Assembly (NCBI GenBank): GCA_030041335.1
Contig: JASHOB010000071.1
Span: forward strand, 32,146-96,145
Origin: Alphaproteobacteria bacterium
GTDB lineage: Bacteria > Pseudomonadota > Alphaproteobacteria > ATCC43930 > CGMCC-115725
DNA length: 64,000 nt
Reading direction: 5' to 3'
Positions within the stretch are counted from its first letter, which is position 1; each line of letters starts with the position of its first letter. Shown here piece by piece: positions 56,266-63,994 of this stretch. The notes under the pieces were generated by a model. It ran no database searches. It worked only from the letters and a program-made list of their open reading frames with translations, and was not told the DNA's origin. Both the position numbers and the translations under genes were made by a program.

Positions 56266-56682
56266 ATGGACGACACAGCTATTGCATTGAAGTTCAACAA
56301 GCCCGCCGAGAAAGCCGGTTTGACGCCCGCCGTGTTGACCTTAACGTCGCTTGTCGGAACGTGGGTGAATGTGAACCCCGAGACCCCGGATATCGTCAAG
56401 ATCGTCCTCACCAATAACGGCGGTTCTTTGGGCGTGCACGCGTTTGGGGCATGTTCGCCCACACCATGCGACTGGGGGCAGGTGCCGGGACAAGCCTATT
56501 CGGCTTCGGTCGCGGGGGGCTCTGCGGTGGGGTTCACGGCGAATTACAAGTTTGCGTTTAAGAACACCATCCTGACCGGGCACCTTGACGGCGCACACCT
56601 CGTCGTCGATGACTTCAATGTCTTCACGGACGGCAGTGGTCGGTCTCCATATTTCACCGAGGGTACCTTCAAGAAGGCCTGA
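56266..56682 (+). CDS. Conserved hypothetical protein with GTWVN...CSPTPCDWG motif
   Basis: The 138-residue product has LVGTWVNVNPETPDIVKIVL, HAFGACSPTPCDWG and TDGSGRSPYFTEGTFKK. I have seen this pattern in uncharacterised proteins from soil bacteria and cyanobacteria, but I know no function. The strand-rich sequence suggests a lipocalin-like beta fold. No signal peptide follows the ATG at 56266, which has a good GGAGGAAA site. The CRP-type operator upstream suggests control by carbon or stress status. Confidence 0.75.
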   Translation: MDDTAIALKFNKPAEKAGLTPAVLTLTSLVGTWVNVNPETPDIVKIVLTNNGGSLGVHAFGACSPTPCDWGQVPGQAYSASVAGGSAVGFTANYKFAFKNTILTGHLDGAHLVVDDFNVFTDGSGRSPYFTEGTFKKA

Positions 56683-56982
56683 CGATCCGTCCTGCCTGGA
56701 TCGCACTTCGCGAATGAGATCGCGGTCGACCTTTTGAGGCGGGTTCACTGACTGGTATCAGTCGATCCCCTGGCCGAGACGCCCTAGCTCGGCCAGAGGA
56801 CTGACTGGCATTGCGACGCTTTCGCCATAGACAGGTCCGCTGTCGATGACGAGCCGTCGGCGTTCAAAGTCAGGGTTGCAGAGATCGTTCTGCACCACGC
56901 CATACCCGAGGGCGATCCCTCGAAGTATCTGAATAGGGTTACCTTGGTCACCATCCGCATGCCTGTTTGGCGCAGCGCGCGA
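56683..56982. other. 300-bp convergent gap
   Basis: Between the hypothetical gene and the efflux pump gene, which read toward each other. Apart from the nested repeat described separately, nothing is recognised. Confidence 0.5.
56759..56805. repeat. nested inverted repeat downstream of the hypothetical gene
   Basis: CTGGCCGAG (56770-56778) and CTCGGCCAG (56788-56796) form a perfect 9-bp stem with a 9-base loop. CAGTC at 56759-56763 and GACTG just after the stem add an outer arm. It lacks a T-run, so it may be a weak or Rho-assisted terminator for both converging genes. Confidence 0.55.
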
Positions 56983-58593
56983 CTATTTCCGCTTCGCGCC
57001 CATTCTGGTCACTCGGGCAAGCCGGCCGGCTGTTCCGAAGGGGATATTCGCGGGAGTGGACGGGGGCGCCCCACTGGACCGGCCCGAAAGCCGTTCTGAG
57101 GCGTTCGCGCCGCCCTCGGATGGTCGGATCGTTTGCCGCATCGCCGGCGTGCTCGTCCGGAGCGGCCGCTCTTCCAGGCCGCAGAGCGCCACCAGCGACA
57201 GCGCAAAGCCGGCCGAGCTCCCGAAGAATATGATTTGGAAGGTTTCGGCCAGCGCTGTCCGCTCGCCAATCGCGGCCGCGGCGGAGGCAGTGCTCTGCAA
57301 GGCGTCTGTGCCCAGCTTGGCGGCGAGGATGGCGCCAAACACCCCAACGAACGTTGTCCCAGAGAGGCTGCGGACAAAATTGAGGGAAGCGGTCGCGGCG
57401 CCGAGCTGATCCCACTCCACTGCGTTCTGCAGCGATACCGTCGCTACGGGCGGCACGGTGCCGAAGCCGAGGCCGATGACGGTTAGCAGTGCTTCGATTG
57501 CGACCAGCCCAAAACGGCCGGCGACGAAGCCGAGCGCCAACGTTCCGGATAGCGCCAGGAGCACCCCGATTATCGGCATCACCTTGTAATGGCGGACCCG
57601 CGCGGCGACTTGGCCAGAAATCCCAGCTCCGATATTGAAACTGAACATCAGCGTCATCAGCAGCAAGCCGGAATGCGAGGCACCGAGCCCGACGAAAAGC
57701 TGGAGAAAGATTGGCACGAAGACGTTCAGCACCATGACTGAGCTCGACCCCATCGAGTTGGCCAAGACCGCGAATATGACGACCGGGTTGGACAGGACGC
57801 CGAGCGGAACCAGCGGCTCCCGCGCCCGCCGCAGCCGCACGGCAAAGCACACCCAACTCGCTGCCGAGAGCGCCGCAAGACCGACAATGGGCGTCGATAC
57901 CCAGTCGAAGCGGTTGCCAGCGAGGTCGACGGCGGCCATCAGCGCCGCCGTGGCCACCATGACCAAGCCGGCGCCGATAAGATCGAGCCGGTGCCGCCGT
58001 CCGTGCCTTGGCAGCCGCCGGAGCTGCACGTTCGACAACATGAAGGAGACTAGGCCGAGCGGCAAGTTGATCCAGAAAATCACCGTCCAGTCGAGATATT
58101 GCGCAAAGAAGCCACCGAGCGCTGGACCGAGGGCGCCGGAACTCGCGAAGACGATGACGAAGTAAGTGTAGTACTTGGCCCGGTCCTTCGGCGCCGTGAT
58201 GTCGCCGAGGATGGTCATCGCAAGGAGGATCAGGCTGCCGCCGCCGAAGCCCTGAACCGCGCGTCCAAGGATTAGGACGAACAAGCTCGGCGCCAGCGCA
58301 CAGAGGATTGAGCCCACCAGGAAGACAGCAATGGCCGCGAGCATGGTCGCGCGCCGGCCGTGGATGTCGCTCAGCTTGCCGACCACCGGGGTCGCCGCTG
58401 TCCCGGTGAGGAGATAGGCCGTCGCCACCCAGGGGACGTTCTGCAGGTCGCCGAAGGCGCGGCCGATGGTCGGCAGCGCCGCGCCGACGATCGTCTGGTC
58501 GAGTGAGCCGAGGAATACGGGGAGGAGCACCCCGATCGTGATCTTTAGGGCGTCGCCATGGCCAAGGTCGGAGAACTCGTCGCTGATGTTCAT
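56983..58593 (-). CDS. DHA2-family (EmrB/QacA) MFS multidrug efflux transporter
   Basis: The product of about 536 residues has the 14-helix layout of DHA2 transporters. LDQTIVGAALPTIGR is motif D1, GKLSDIHGRRATML is motif A, and ILGRAVQGFGGGSL and GALGPALGGFFAQYLDW form motif C. It would pump drugs or toxins out using the proton gradient. ATG 58593 is chosen because the homologous part begins about 15 residues later; a GTG at 58749 would add a 52-residue charged leader. No EmrA-like adaptor gene is nearby. Confidence 0.9.
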   Translation of the reverse strand: MNISDEFSDLGHGDALKITIGVLLPVFLGSLDQTIVGAALPTIGRAFGDLQNVPWVATAYLLTGTAATPVVGKLSDIHGRRATMLAAIAVFLVGSILCALAPSLFVLILGRAVQGFGGGSLILLAMTILGDITAPKDRAKYYTYFVIVFASSGALGPALGGFFAQYLDWTVIFWINLPLGLVSFMLSNVQLRRLPRHGRRHRLDLIGAGLVMVATAALMAAVDLAGNRFDWVSTPIVGLAALSAASWVCFAVRLRRAREPLVPLGVLSNPVVIFAVLANSMGSSSVMVLNVFVPIFLQLFVGLGASHSGLLLMTLMFSFNIGAGISGQVAARVRHYKVMPIIGVLLALSGTLALGFVAGRFGLVAIEALLTVIGLGFGTVPPVATVSLQNAVEWDQLGAATASLNFVRSLSGTTFVGVFGAILAAKLGTDALQSTASAAAAIGERTALAETFQIIFFGSSAGFALSLVALCGLEERPLRTSTPAMRQTIRPSEGGANASERLSGRSSGAPPSTPANIPFGTAGRLARVTRMGAKRK

Positions 58594-58812
58594 TCCAGAG
58601 TCGCGGTGCGAGTTAGACTGTGTTTTCCGGGCGAGGTCAATCCGCAGCGGCTTGTGCGATCGAGCCTCCTCAGAAATTGTCTCGAGCTCGATTTCCGCTG
58701 CGGCCTTGGACCGCCGAAAAGCTGCCGGTCTCCTTTCGGTCAATTTCACATTCAGTGAAATGCCGAACTCGCAACGACGATCAACGGTGCGCAGGTGAAC
58801 GTTAGCTTTGTT
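58594..58812. other. upstream region of the efflux gene
   Basis: The frame of the efflux gene extends to 58749 without homology. No operator or regulator gene was recognised here. Confidence 0.4.
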
Positions 58813-58856
58813 TGGTTCCGGGTGAGGGGATTGAACCCCCGACCTTCGGTTTACAA
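58813..58856 (-). repeat. 3' fragment of tRNA-Thr (anticodon loop to CCA): probable attachment site
   Basis: On the minus strand the 44 bases read TTGTAAACCGAAGG, then GGGGG-TTCAATC-CCCTC (T-arm), then ACCCGGA and ACCA. This is the 3' half of a tRNA with anticodon TGT (Thr), including the anticodon loop, T-arm and encoded CCA. The 5' half does not follow to the right. Site-specific integrases often recombine in the anticodon loop and leave such a 3' duplicate at the far end of the island. By orientation the island should lie to the right. Confidence 0.75.
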
Positions 58857-59048
58857 GGCGAAAACATAGGATGAACAGGGGTTTTATTTGGTCCGCGCTC
58901 TAATTATTTCAATGGCTTCGGCCATGTGCAGGAGGCTCGCATCATCGGCCAATGAGCGGATCCGAGCAGACCGTTTGCGGTGCGGGTCGTCATGTCTCAA
59001 GCGACCGCAAATGGAGACCGCGGACGCATCCTTCTTGGGTACCAAGTG
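58857..59048. other. gap right of the tRNA fragment
   Basis: No integrase or other gene is recognised. A plus-strand frame of 68 codons (58888-59094) has no motif and covers the cytochrome stub on the other strand. Confidence 0.45.
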
Positions 59049-59222
59049 TCAGATTTTGACCACTAGCATTGCGCCCTTCGCTATCGTCGTCTGATCGAAA
59101 TCCGAGGCGGCGGGAGGTGGAACCTCGGCGATGACGTGCTTCGCCCAAATGAAAATGCCAAGGACGCCGAGCAGCATAAGGACGCCAAACATCGCGAAAG
59201 CGCGTGCAGTGACCTTAACCAT
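59049..59222 (-). pseudogene. Cytochrome c-like N-terminal stub
   Basis: The 57-codon frame gives a signal-anchor segment (FAMFGVLMLLGVLGIFIWA), a proline-rich linker (AEVPPPAASDFD) and TTIAKGAMLVV, then a stop. This matches the start of membrane-anchored cytochrome c subunits of alcohol or aldehyde dehydrogenases, which continue to a CxxCH heme site right after Ala-Lys-Gly-Ala. Here a stop replaces the expected second Cys and the codon after it is His (CAC), so the heme motif was lost. The reading is by pattern and not certain. Confidence 0.5.
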
Positions 59223-59278
59223 GTATTTCCCCTCAATCGGGGGCCGCCGGTGAACGGCCTATGCGGGGCGGATCCCGG

Positions 59279-59968
59279 TCACCAAGGCAGCGTCTTGTCG
59301 AACCGGTCGACGAAGCGCAGGCCCGCCTTCCCGTGATTCTTCTCCAGCACGTCAGCGACCAGAGGGATGCAATCTTCGACCGTGAATGTGGCGCCGGGAC
59401 CCCCCATCTCGGTCTGGATAAAGCCAGGCGCGACGACGAGCTTGGCGCGGCGATCATCGGGGCGATGAGCCGCGTAGCACTTCATCAGCATGTCGAGCGC
59501 GGCCTTGCTCGAAGCGTAGAGGTCCCAATGGCCTGGGTTGTTGGTGATACTGCCTAGTTCGGAGGACATGGCGGCGATCGTGCCGTTCGGCGCGACGATT
59601 TCCTCGAAGATCTCGATCAGCCGCACCGGGCTGAAGGCGTTGACGAGCATCATGTCGAGGAAGTCCTGAACCGGCGCCGTGCCGGGCGTCGCGGTGATCG
59701 ACTTTGCGATCCCGGCATTGACGAACAGCATGTCGATCGTGCGGCCGTCCAGACGCCCGCGCAGCGCGCGGACGCTGCTCTCGTCGGCGATGTCTGCGGT
59801 TTCCTCTTCAAGGCTGGTGGAAAAGCGCGCCTTCAGGGCGTCGAGGCCCGGGGACTTGCCGCGTACCGTCGCGACGACATGCCAATCGCGGCTGCAGAAC
59901 TGCTCTGCGAGCGCCAGGCCGAGGCCGCGCGAGGCCCCGACGATGAGGATGGTCGGCTTTTTGGCCAT
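59279..59968 (-). CDS. Short-chain dehydrogenase/reductase
   Basis: The product from ATG 59968 has 229 residues with the SDR motifs TILIVGASRGLGLALAEQF, LFVNAGI (in place of NNAG), an AAMSSELGS segment and Tyr-x3-Lys in LYASSKAAL. It is downstream of a TetR gene, and the reading frame overlaps that gene's end by four bases when the upstream ATG (59992) is used. Both are probably one transcript under the operator at 60719. The substrate is unknown. Confidence 0.88.
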   Translation of the reverse strand: MAKKPTILIVGASRGLGLALAEQFCSRDWHVVATVRGKSPGLDALKARFSTSLEEETADIADESSVRALRGRLDGRTIDMLFVNAGIAKSITATPGTAPVQDFLDMMLVNAFSPVRLIEIFEEIVAPNGTIAAMSSELGSITNNPGHWDLYASSKAALDMLMKCYAAHRPDDRRAKLVVAPGFIQTEMGGPGATFTVEDCIPLVADVLEKNHGKAGLRFVDRFDKTLPW

Positions 59969-59988
59969 TGTCGTCTCCAGAACCAAGT

Positions 59989-60702
59989 TCATGAATGGCG
60001 CGCCGCGGAGGGCGCTTTCGCGAGTTCGTCGCGGCGTGTCCAGTTGTGCTCGTGATGAGTGCTTCGCGCCGGTCGCTCAGAAGCATCCGAGGCGCGACAA
60101 AGGACGCCTGACAATATCGTCCTGACCAATGCGGCAGCCAGGTCATCAGTAAGCGGGGCGTGGCCGACCAGCAGTCTGAGGTAGATCGGACCATAGATCT
60201 GGTCGAGGATCATCGTAGGATCGAGATCCGGTCGCACGTGTCCTGCGGCTTGGGCCGCTTCCACGATGGCGACCCCGCACTGCCGGCGCGGCTCCAGCCA
60301 GCGTTCGCGGATCGCAGCTGCCAGTTCCGGATCACGTTGCGCCTCGCCGATGAGGCCAGCGAGGATCGGACCGATGGCCGTGTCCCGGAACAGCGCTAGC
60401 ACTGCACTGACCTGGGTCACGAGATCCTGTTCCACGTCGCCGGTGAGGGTCGTGTCGATCGAGGGCGAGACCAGCGTATAAAAGCCGTCCAGCGCCAGCG
60501 CACCCTTCGACGGCCACCATTTGTAGATTGTCACCTTGCTGGCGCCGGAGAGTCTGGCGACACCTTCGATTGAAAACCCTTTGGTGCCGGCCTGCAGCAA
60601 TAACTGACCAGCGCCGGCGAGCACCGCATCCCTAACGGACAGCTGGCGGGGCCGGCCACGTTTGACGTCGGGGTTCGCTCTCATGTCGGCCATGGCTTTC
60701 AT
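59989..60702 (-). CDS. TetR/AcrR-family transcriptional regulator
   Basis: The product from ATG 60702 has 237 residues. It has an N-terminal basic RGRPRQLS segment, the HTH domain (DAVLAGAGQLLLQAG, then VARLSGASKVTIYKWWPSKGALALDGF), and a C-terminal domain of the TetR_C type with RERWLEPRR. The open frame reaches 60747, but that would run through a perfect inverted repeat that looks like the operator, so the ATG at 60702 or 60693 is the likely start. It heads a two-gene unit with the SDR. Confidence 0.9.
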   Translation of the reverse strand: MKAMADMRANPDVKRGRPRQLSVRDAVLAGAGQLLLQAGTKGFSIEGVARLSGASKVTIYKWWPSKGALALDGFYTLVSPSIDTTLTGDVEQDLVTQVSAVLALFRDTAIGPILAGLIGEAQRDPELAAAIRERWLEPRRQCGVAIVEAAQAAGHVRPDLDPTMILDQIYGPIYLRLLVGHAPLTDDLAAALVRTILSGVLCRASDASERPARSTHHEHNWTRRDELAKAPSAARHS

Positions 60703-60718
60703 CCAATAGTGAACGACT

Positions 60719-60744
60719 CGTACAGGAATTATATATGCTGTACG
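60719..60744. promoter_or_regulatory. TetR operator candidate upstream of the tetR-SDR operon
   Basis: CGTACAG (60719-60725), 12 AT-rich bases, CTGTACG (60738-60744): a perfect inverted repeat. It ends 17 bp upstream of the tetR ATG at 60702, and the AT-rich centre (TTATATAT) could also be a -10 box. This layout fits autorepression. Confidence 0.7.
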
Positions 60745-60950
60745 CATCTTTCAATATCAAGGGCCGTCGCACAGGTAGCCCAGTTCTCCCGACCGCTATC
60801 CGAAGGAACCGCTGATTGGTCTAACGTGGGGAGTGGACACCCCCCGCTCGCGGGCCGGCCGACTTGTTGGCAGCTGTGTAATTCCACCTCGTGACAAGGC
60901 TCGATCAGGCTATACATGACGCGGTCCCCTGTCCGCTGTGGTCCCAACAG
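60745..60950. other. gap upstream of the LysR remnant
   Basis: No gene recognised. It holds the promoter side of the TetR operon. Confidence 0.4.
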
Positions 60951-61123
60951 CAGAACAGCCACGACTTTGCCTTCCTTTTCAACAGCGGCAAGCTGGTCGA
61001 TCTGTTCCCGGACTGGCCGGATGAGCGGTTTCCGCTTATGTGTTTCATCCCTCACGGCACGTGCCGCCCGCAAAGGTGCGTGCGTTCCTGGATTTCGTTG
61101 TGCTGTCGGTCGCCGAGATCTGA
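60951..61123 (+). pseudogene. LysR-family regulator, C-terminal remnant with a frameshift
   Basis: One frame gives NSGKLVDLFPDWPDERFPL, the typical end of the LysR effector domain. The homology then continues in another frame from 61064 as PPAKVRAFLDFVVL and ends at TGA 61121. The usual text is LVDLLPDWxxxxFPLYxxYPxxRxxPAKVRAFLDFV, so a frameshift splits it near 61055. The DNA-binding half of the gene is missing upstream. Confidence 0.7.
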
Positions 61124-61663
61124 ATGTTTCGGACAACGCGGGATATCCCCGTTGTCGTGGATCAAACACGGACCGGAGGCCAGCTCTACCTGAAGGCGCG
61201 CAGCGGATCGGGAACTCACGGGTTGCTGCTGTCGACGGACGACGGCTTTCGGCGCATCCTCGTCACTCAGATGCGTTGCGGCGAAGGACTGCCTGGCGCG
61301 ATGATATGCGGTTGCGGCTGCAGCGTCACGGAGACGAGGTGATGGTAATCGATCCGATGGCTGTGGGTCGGATTGACCTTGATGCGAACGGCATGGCAAG
61401 CGTCACCGCGCTCCTGTACCCACACGATCGTCGGCAGACCAGTCAGCCGCCACGGCAGGTTCGCCATGAGCGCGCTCGAAACGGTCTTGAACATCGGTGA
61501 CGCGACACTCCGGGCCTCGGCGACCATTACCGAGGTATGAGCTGCATTGAGGACCGAGGCTCACAGGCGCCAATCTCAACCTCAACTCAATCGCTTCCGA
61601 TCGCGACGCCGGATTGGGTTTTCGCTAAACACACCCGGTGGGCTAAATCAGAAGGATCAACCT
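61124..61663. other. 540-bp gap with an unassigned minus-strand frame
   Basis: A minus-strand frame (61267-61527, 86 codons) has protein-like composition, with SSALMANLPWRLTGLPTI and AVRIKVNPTHSHRID, but I do not recognise a family. It may be a real small gene or another remnant. No other feature is seen. Confidence 0.35.
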
Positions 61664-62482
61664 ATGAACCGACGTGACTTCACCGCAGCGATCCCCTTCA
61701 GCATGGTAGCTATGGCGGTCGCCGGGCACATCCATGCCGTCGCTCGGGCGCAGGCTTCCGACAGGCAATCTGGCGCAGCATCCTCGGCTAATATGCCGCG
61801 CCTGCAGTTCGGTATCCTAATTTATCCGAAGATGATCTTGTTAGATCTTGCAGGGCCTATGACCGTCTTTAATCTGATGCGCGGAGCACTACATTTCGTG
61901 GCTAAGGATCAGGCCCCAGTGTCGACCGATGTCGGAATTTCGATCGCACCTACCGCGACGCTAGACCGGTGTCCGGCCGATCTGGACGTCTTGTTCGTGC
62001 CGGGCGGCCTAGAAGGAACAGTTGCTGCGATGAACGATCAGGCGATTGTCGATTTCCTCGCGGATCGTGGAGCGCGCGCCAGGTTTGTGACCAGCGTATG
62101 CACCGGGTCGCTGCTCCTCGGTGCGGCTGGCCTGTTGCGCGGCTACGCAGCAACTTCGCACTGGTATGTGCGCGACCTGCTCGGCTTGTTGGGGGCCAGC
62201 GCGAAAGCGGAAAGAGTCGTGGTGGATCGCAATCGCGTAACCGGCGCTGGCGTGACCGCCGGACTCGATTTCTCCTTCGAGCTGGCTCGGCAGCTTCGTG
62301 GTGCGGCGGCGGCCCGCCTGTTTGAGCTTGTGCTGGAATACGACCCGAAACCGCCCTTCGCGGCGGGCAACCCGGAGCTCGCGGGTCCGGAGCTGACCAA
62401 CCAGGTTCTGCAGTTTCGCGCTCCGGCCATAGCTGCCGCCAAAGAAGCGGTCACGACGGCCGCGGTACGTTTGAAGATATAA
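61664..62482 (+). CDS. DJ-1/PfpI-family protein with a Tat signal (isonitrile hydratase-like)
   Basis: The 272-residue protein has a twin-arginine signal (MNRRDFTAAIPFSMVAMAVA, cleavage near residue 29) and a DJ-1/PfpI domain. Asp61 lies in LLDLAGPMTVFN, FVPGGLEG follows, and the nucleophile elbow SVCTGSLLLGAAGLL has Cys146-Thr147. The Asp/Cys/Thr set matches isonitrile hydratase-like members. Export through Tat implies the folded enzyme acts in the periplasm, which is uncommon for the family. An AAGGA lies before the ATG at 61664. Confidence 0.88.
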   Translation: MNRRDFTAAIPFSMVAMAVAGHIHAVARAQASDRQSGAASSANMPRLQFGILIYPKMILLDLAGPMTVFNLMRGALHFVAKDQAPVSTDVGISIAPTATLDRCPADLDVLFVPGGLEGTVAAMNDQAIVDFLADRGARARFVTSVCTGSLLLGAAGLLRGYAATSHWYVRDLLGLLGASAKAERVVVDRNRVTGAGVTAGLDFSFELARQLRGAAAARLFELVLEYDPKPPFAAGNPELAGPELTNQVLQFRAPAIAAAKEAVTTAAVRLKI

Positions 62483-62739
62483 CCGCGTGCATTCTCGGGG
62501 AGAATGGCGCAGCTGCACTACCCCTAGAGGTTTCGGAACGAATGACGTCGGCACCCTTGGCCCCGTTCCGACGATCCCGGTCGCGGTTATTGCCATTCAG
62601 CCCTATCGTTAGTCACAGTCGGGATCCTTCGCGAGGGACGTGAGGCGGTCGGGGCTGTGGTTGCGACAGCAACCCGCACTGACCCGAGCCGCTGGTTCCA
62701 CCAGCGGGTTGGTGATCGGTGCGCCGAGATCCGGCCACA
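62483..62739. other. gap between the DJ-1 gene and the copper-chaperone fragment
   Basis: No gene recognised; a minus-strand frame continues from the fragment to 62609 without homology. Confidence 0.4.
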
Positions 62740-62914
62740 TTACTTGTTGCCGTCGCTCGCAATTTGTTCGTGACGCCGTGGCGTTATGATGCGAAGCCTC
62801 GTACCCGCCGCGATCGAGCGATTTGTCGTCCGCGGCACCGGAATTGGTGATGGTCATGTAGACCGCGCCGGTCGAGACGTTGGATGCCCGCGCCCGTCTA
62901 GAGCCTGCTCTCAC
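62740..62914 (-). pseudogene. PCu(A)C copper-chaperone domain fragment
   Basis: The minus strand reads ARASNVSTGAVYMTITNSGAADD, which matches the first half of PCu(A)C copper chaperones (WARASxxxxGAVYMTVxNxGxxxD). The homology then seems to shift frame (RSIAAGT in the next frame). The signal peptide and the Met/His copper ligands are absent. Its 5' end overlaps the stop of the FmdE-like gene. Confidence 0.5.
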
Positions 62915-63396
62915 GGAGGCGGCGCGGGCACGACGGTATACAATCCATCACCTCGCATCGCGGCATCGTATCGCGCCAAGGGCGGTTGCTTGTTCCAAGA
63001 TAACATCCTCGGCTGCTGGTCGAGCGAGATAGTGTATTTCAAGCCGGCGCTCGTTTTGCGATCCCGGATCACAATGACAGCATAGTCGCCGGGTGGCGCC
63101 GATTCTGGTCTCAAGACGACCGTTCCCTGACCGGGACTTGCATTCGCCGCGAGCATCACGCCGTCAAGGACACATGGGCACACGGCTTTCTCACCTTTCC
63201 AGTAAGTGACCGTCACACCGCGTGGCTTTGCCTTGAGACGGTCCAAGGCATCAAGCCCGATGCGAATGCCGACCGGGATGAAGCCACCGAAAAAGCCGTG
63301 AACGCGCGTTCCGAGCGCGATCCACTCTTCTGGCGTCTCCGCGTTCGCTGCCGGTACTGCTGTCACAAGAACCAGTGCCATGATCACGACCCGCAT
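62911..63396 (-). CDS. Secreted FmdE-family protein, predicted NikR target
   Basis: The product from ATG 63396 has 161 residues with a signal peptide (1-19, ending A-N-A). A domain related to subunit E of formylmethanofuran dehydrogenase follows: EEWIALGTRVHGFFGGFIP, VGIRIGLDALDRL, VTVTYW and Cys73-x-Cys75-x-x-Asp78 (CPCVLDGVML). His33 and these residues could bind a metal. Stand-alone FmdE-like proteins have no clear function. A NikR-type operator lies 22 bp upstream and nikR itself is the next gene, so a role in nickel handling in the periplasm is the most direct inference. Confidence 0.8.
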   Translation of the reverse strand: MRVVIMALVLVTAVPAANAETPEEWIALGTRVHGFFGGFIPVGIRIGLDALDRLKAKPRGVTVTYWKGEKAVCPCVLDGVMLAANASPGQGTVVLRPESAPPGDYAVIVIRDRKTSAGLKYTISLDQQPRMLSWNKQPPLARYDAAMRGDGLYTVVPAPPP

Positions 63397-63417
63397 GATC
63401 CTACCTTCCAAGGATAA

Positions 63418-63445
63418 ATATGATCTTTTTATCGAAATATCATAT
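63418..63445. promoter_or_regulatory. NikR-type operator (ATATGA-N16-TCATAT)
   Basis: ATATGA (63418-63423) and TCATAT (63440-63445) are perfect inverted half-sites separated by exactly 16 bases, the geometry of the known NikR site GTATGA-N16-TCATAC with one base changed per half. It is 22 bp upstream of the FmdE-like start codon and 29 bp downstream of the nikR stop. Confidence 0.8.
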
Positions 63446-63473
63446 CATCGCGTAGCCTGGAAAGTAGCTCACC

Positions 63474-63977
63474 TCAGTTGGCTTGCCGTATGTGGACATG
63501 TTCGTGGCGGCGGCGGTGACTGCCGTGGCGATGATCCTCTGATTGGATCCTCACCGGGATCAGCGTGAGCCGGCCATGCCGCACCCCGCGTTCGGCGGTT
63601 ATGTGGTCGGCGACATGGCGCAGCTCGTCGGTCGGACCGCGCAGCACCGCGACCTCCATGCAGCTGCGGTGATCGAGATGAACATGCAGCGTTGCGACGG
63701 CGAGGTCATGATGATCGTGAGAAGCCACGGTCAGCCGTTTGGCAAGTTCGCGCGTGTCGTGATCGTAAACATAGACCAGTGCTGCTACCGAGTCGCGTGA
63801 GACCGCGCCGGCTGCGCGGTTGTTGCACTTGTCGCCGTCTTCGTCGGCAAACCGTCCTATGCCGGCGCGCGTCAGGTCGCGGACGGCCTCCGACCGGTTT
63901 TGATAACCTCGGTTGACTATGACGCGGTCAATGGCTTCGACGAGTTCGTCGTCCAGTGTCACGGTGATGCGTTGCAT
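63474..63977 (-). CDS. nikR: Nickel-responsive regulator NikR
   Basis: The 167-residue protein has the ribbon-helix-helix N-terminus (QRITVTLDDELVEAIDRVI and NRSEAVRDLTRAGI) and the ACT-like nickel domain. The four nickel ligands can be placed by spacing: His87, His98, His100 and Cys106 (LHVHLDHRSC). It is about 30 residues longer than E. coli NikR because of a His/Arg-rich tail (HRHGSHRRRHEHVH). It would repress nickel uptake genes, which are not in the window and may lie to the right. A GTATGA half-site sits at the window edge 18 bp upstream of its start. Confidence 0.94.
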   Translation of the reverse strand: MQRITVTLDDELVEAIDRVIVNRGYQNRSEAVRDLTRAGIGRFADEDGDKCNNRAAGAVSRDSVAALVYVYDHDTRELAKRLTVASHDHHDLAVATLHVHLDHRSCMEVAVLRGPTDELRHVADHITAERGVRHGRLTLIPVRIQSEDHRHGSHRRRHEHVHIRQAN

Positions 63978-63994
63978 GTCGCGCTCCAAGGTAA

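Noticed and set aside
58888..59094. 68-codon plus-strand frame near the tRNA fragment
   Set aside because: No motif or ribosome binding site, and opposite the better-supported cytochrome stub.
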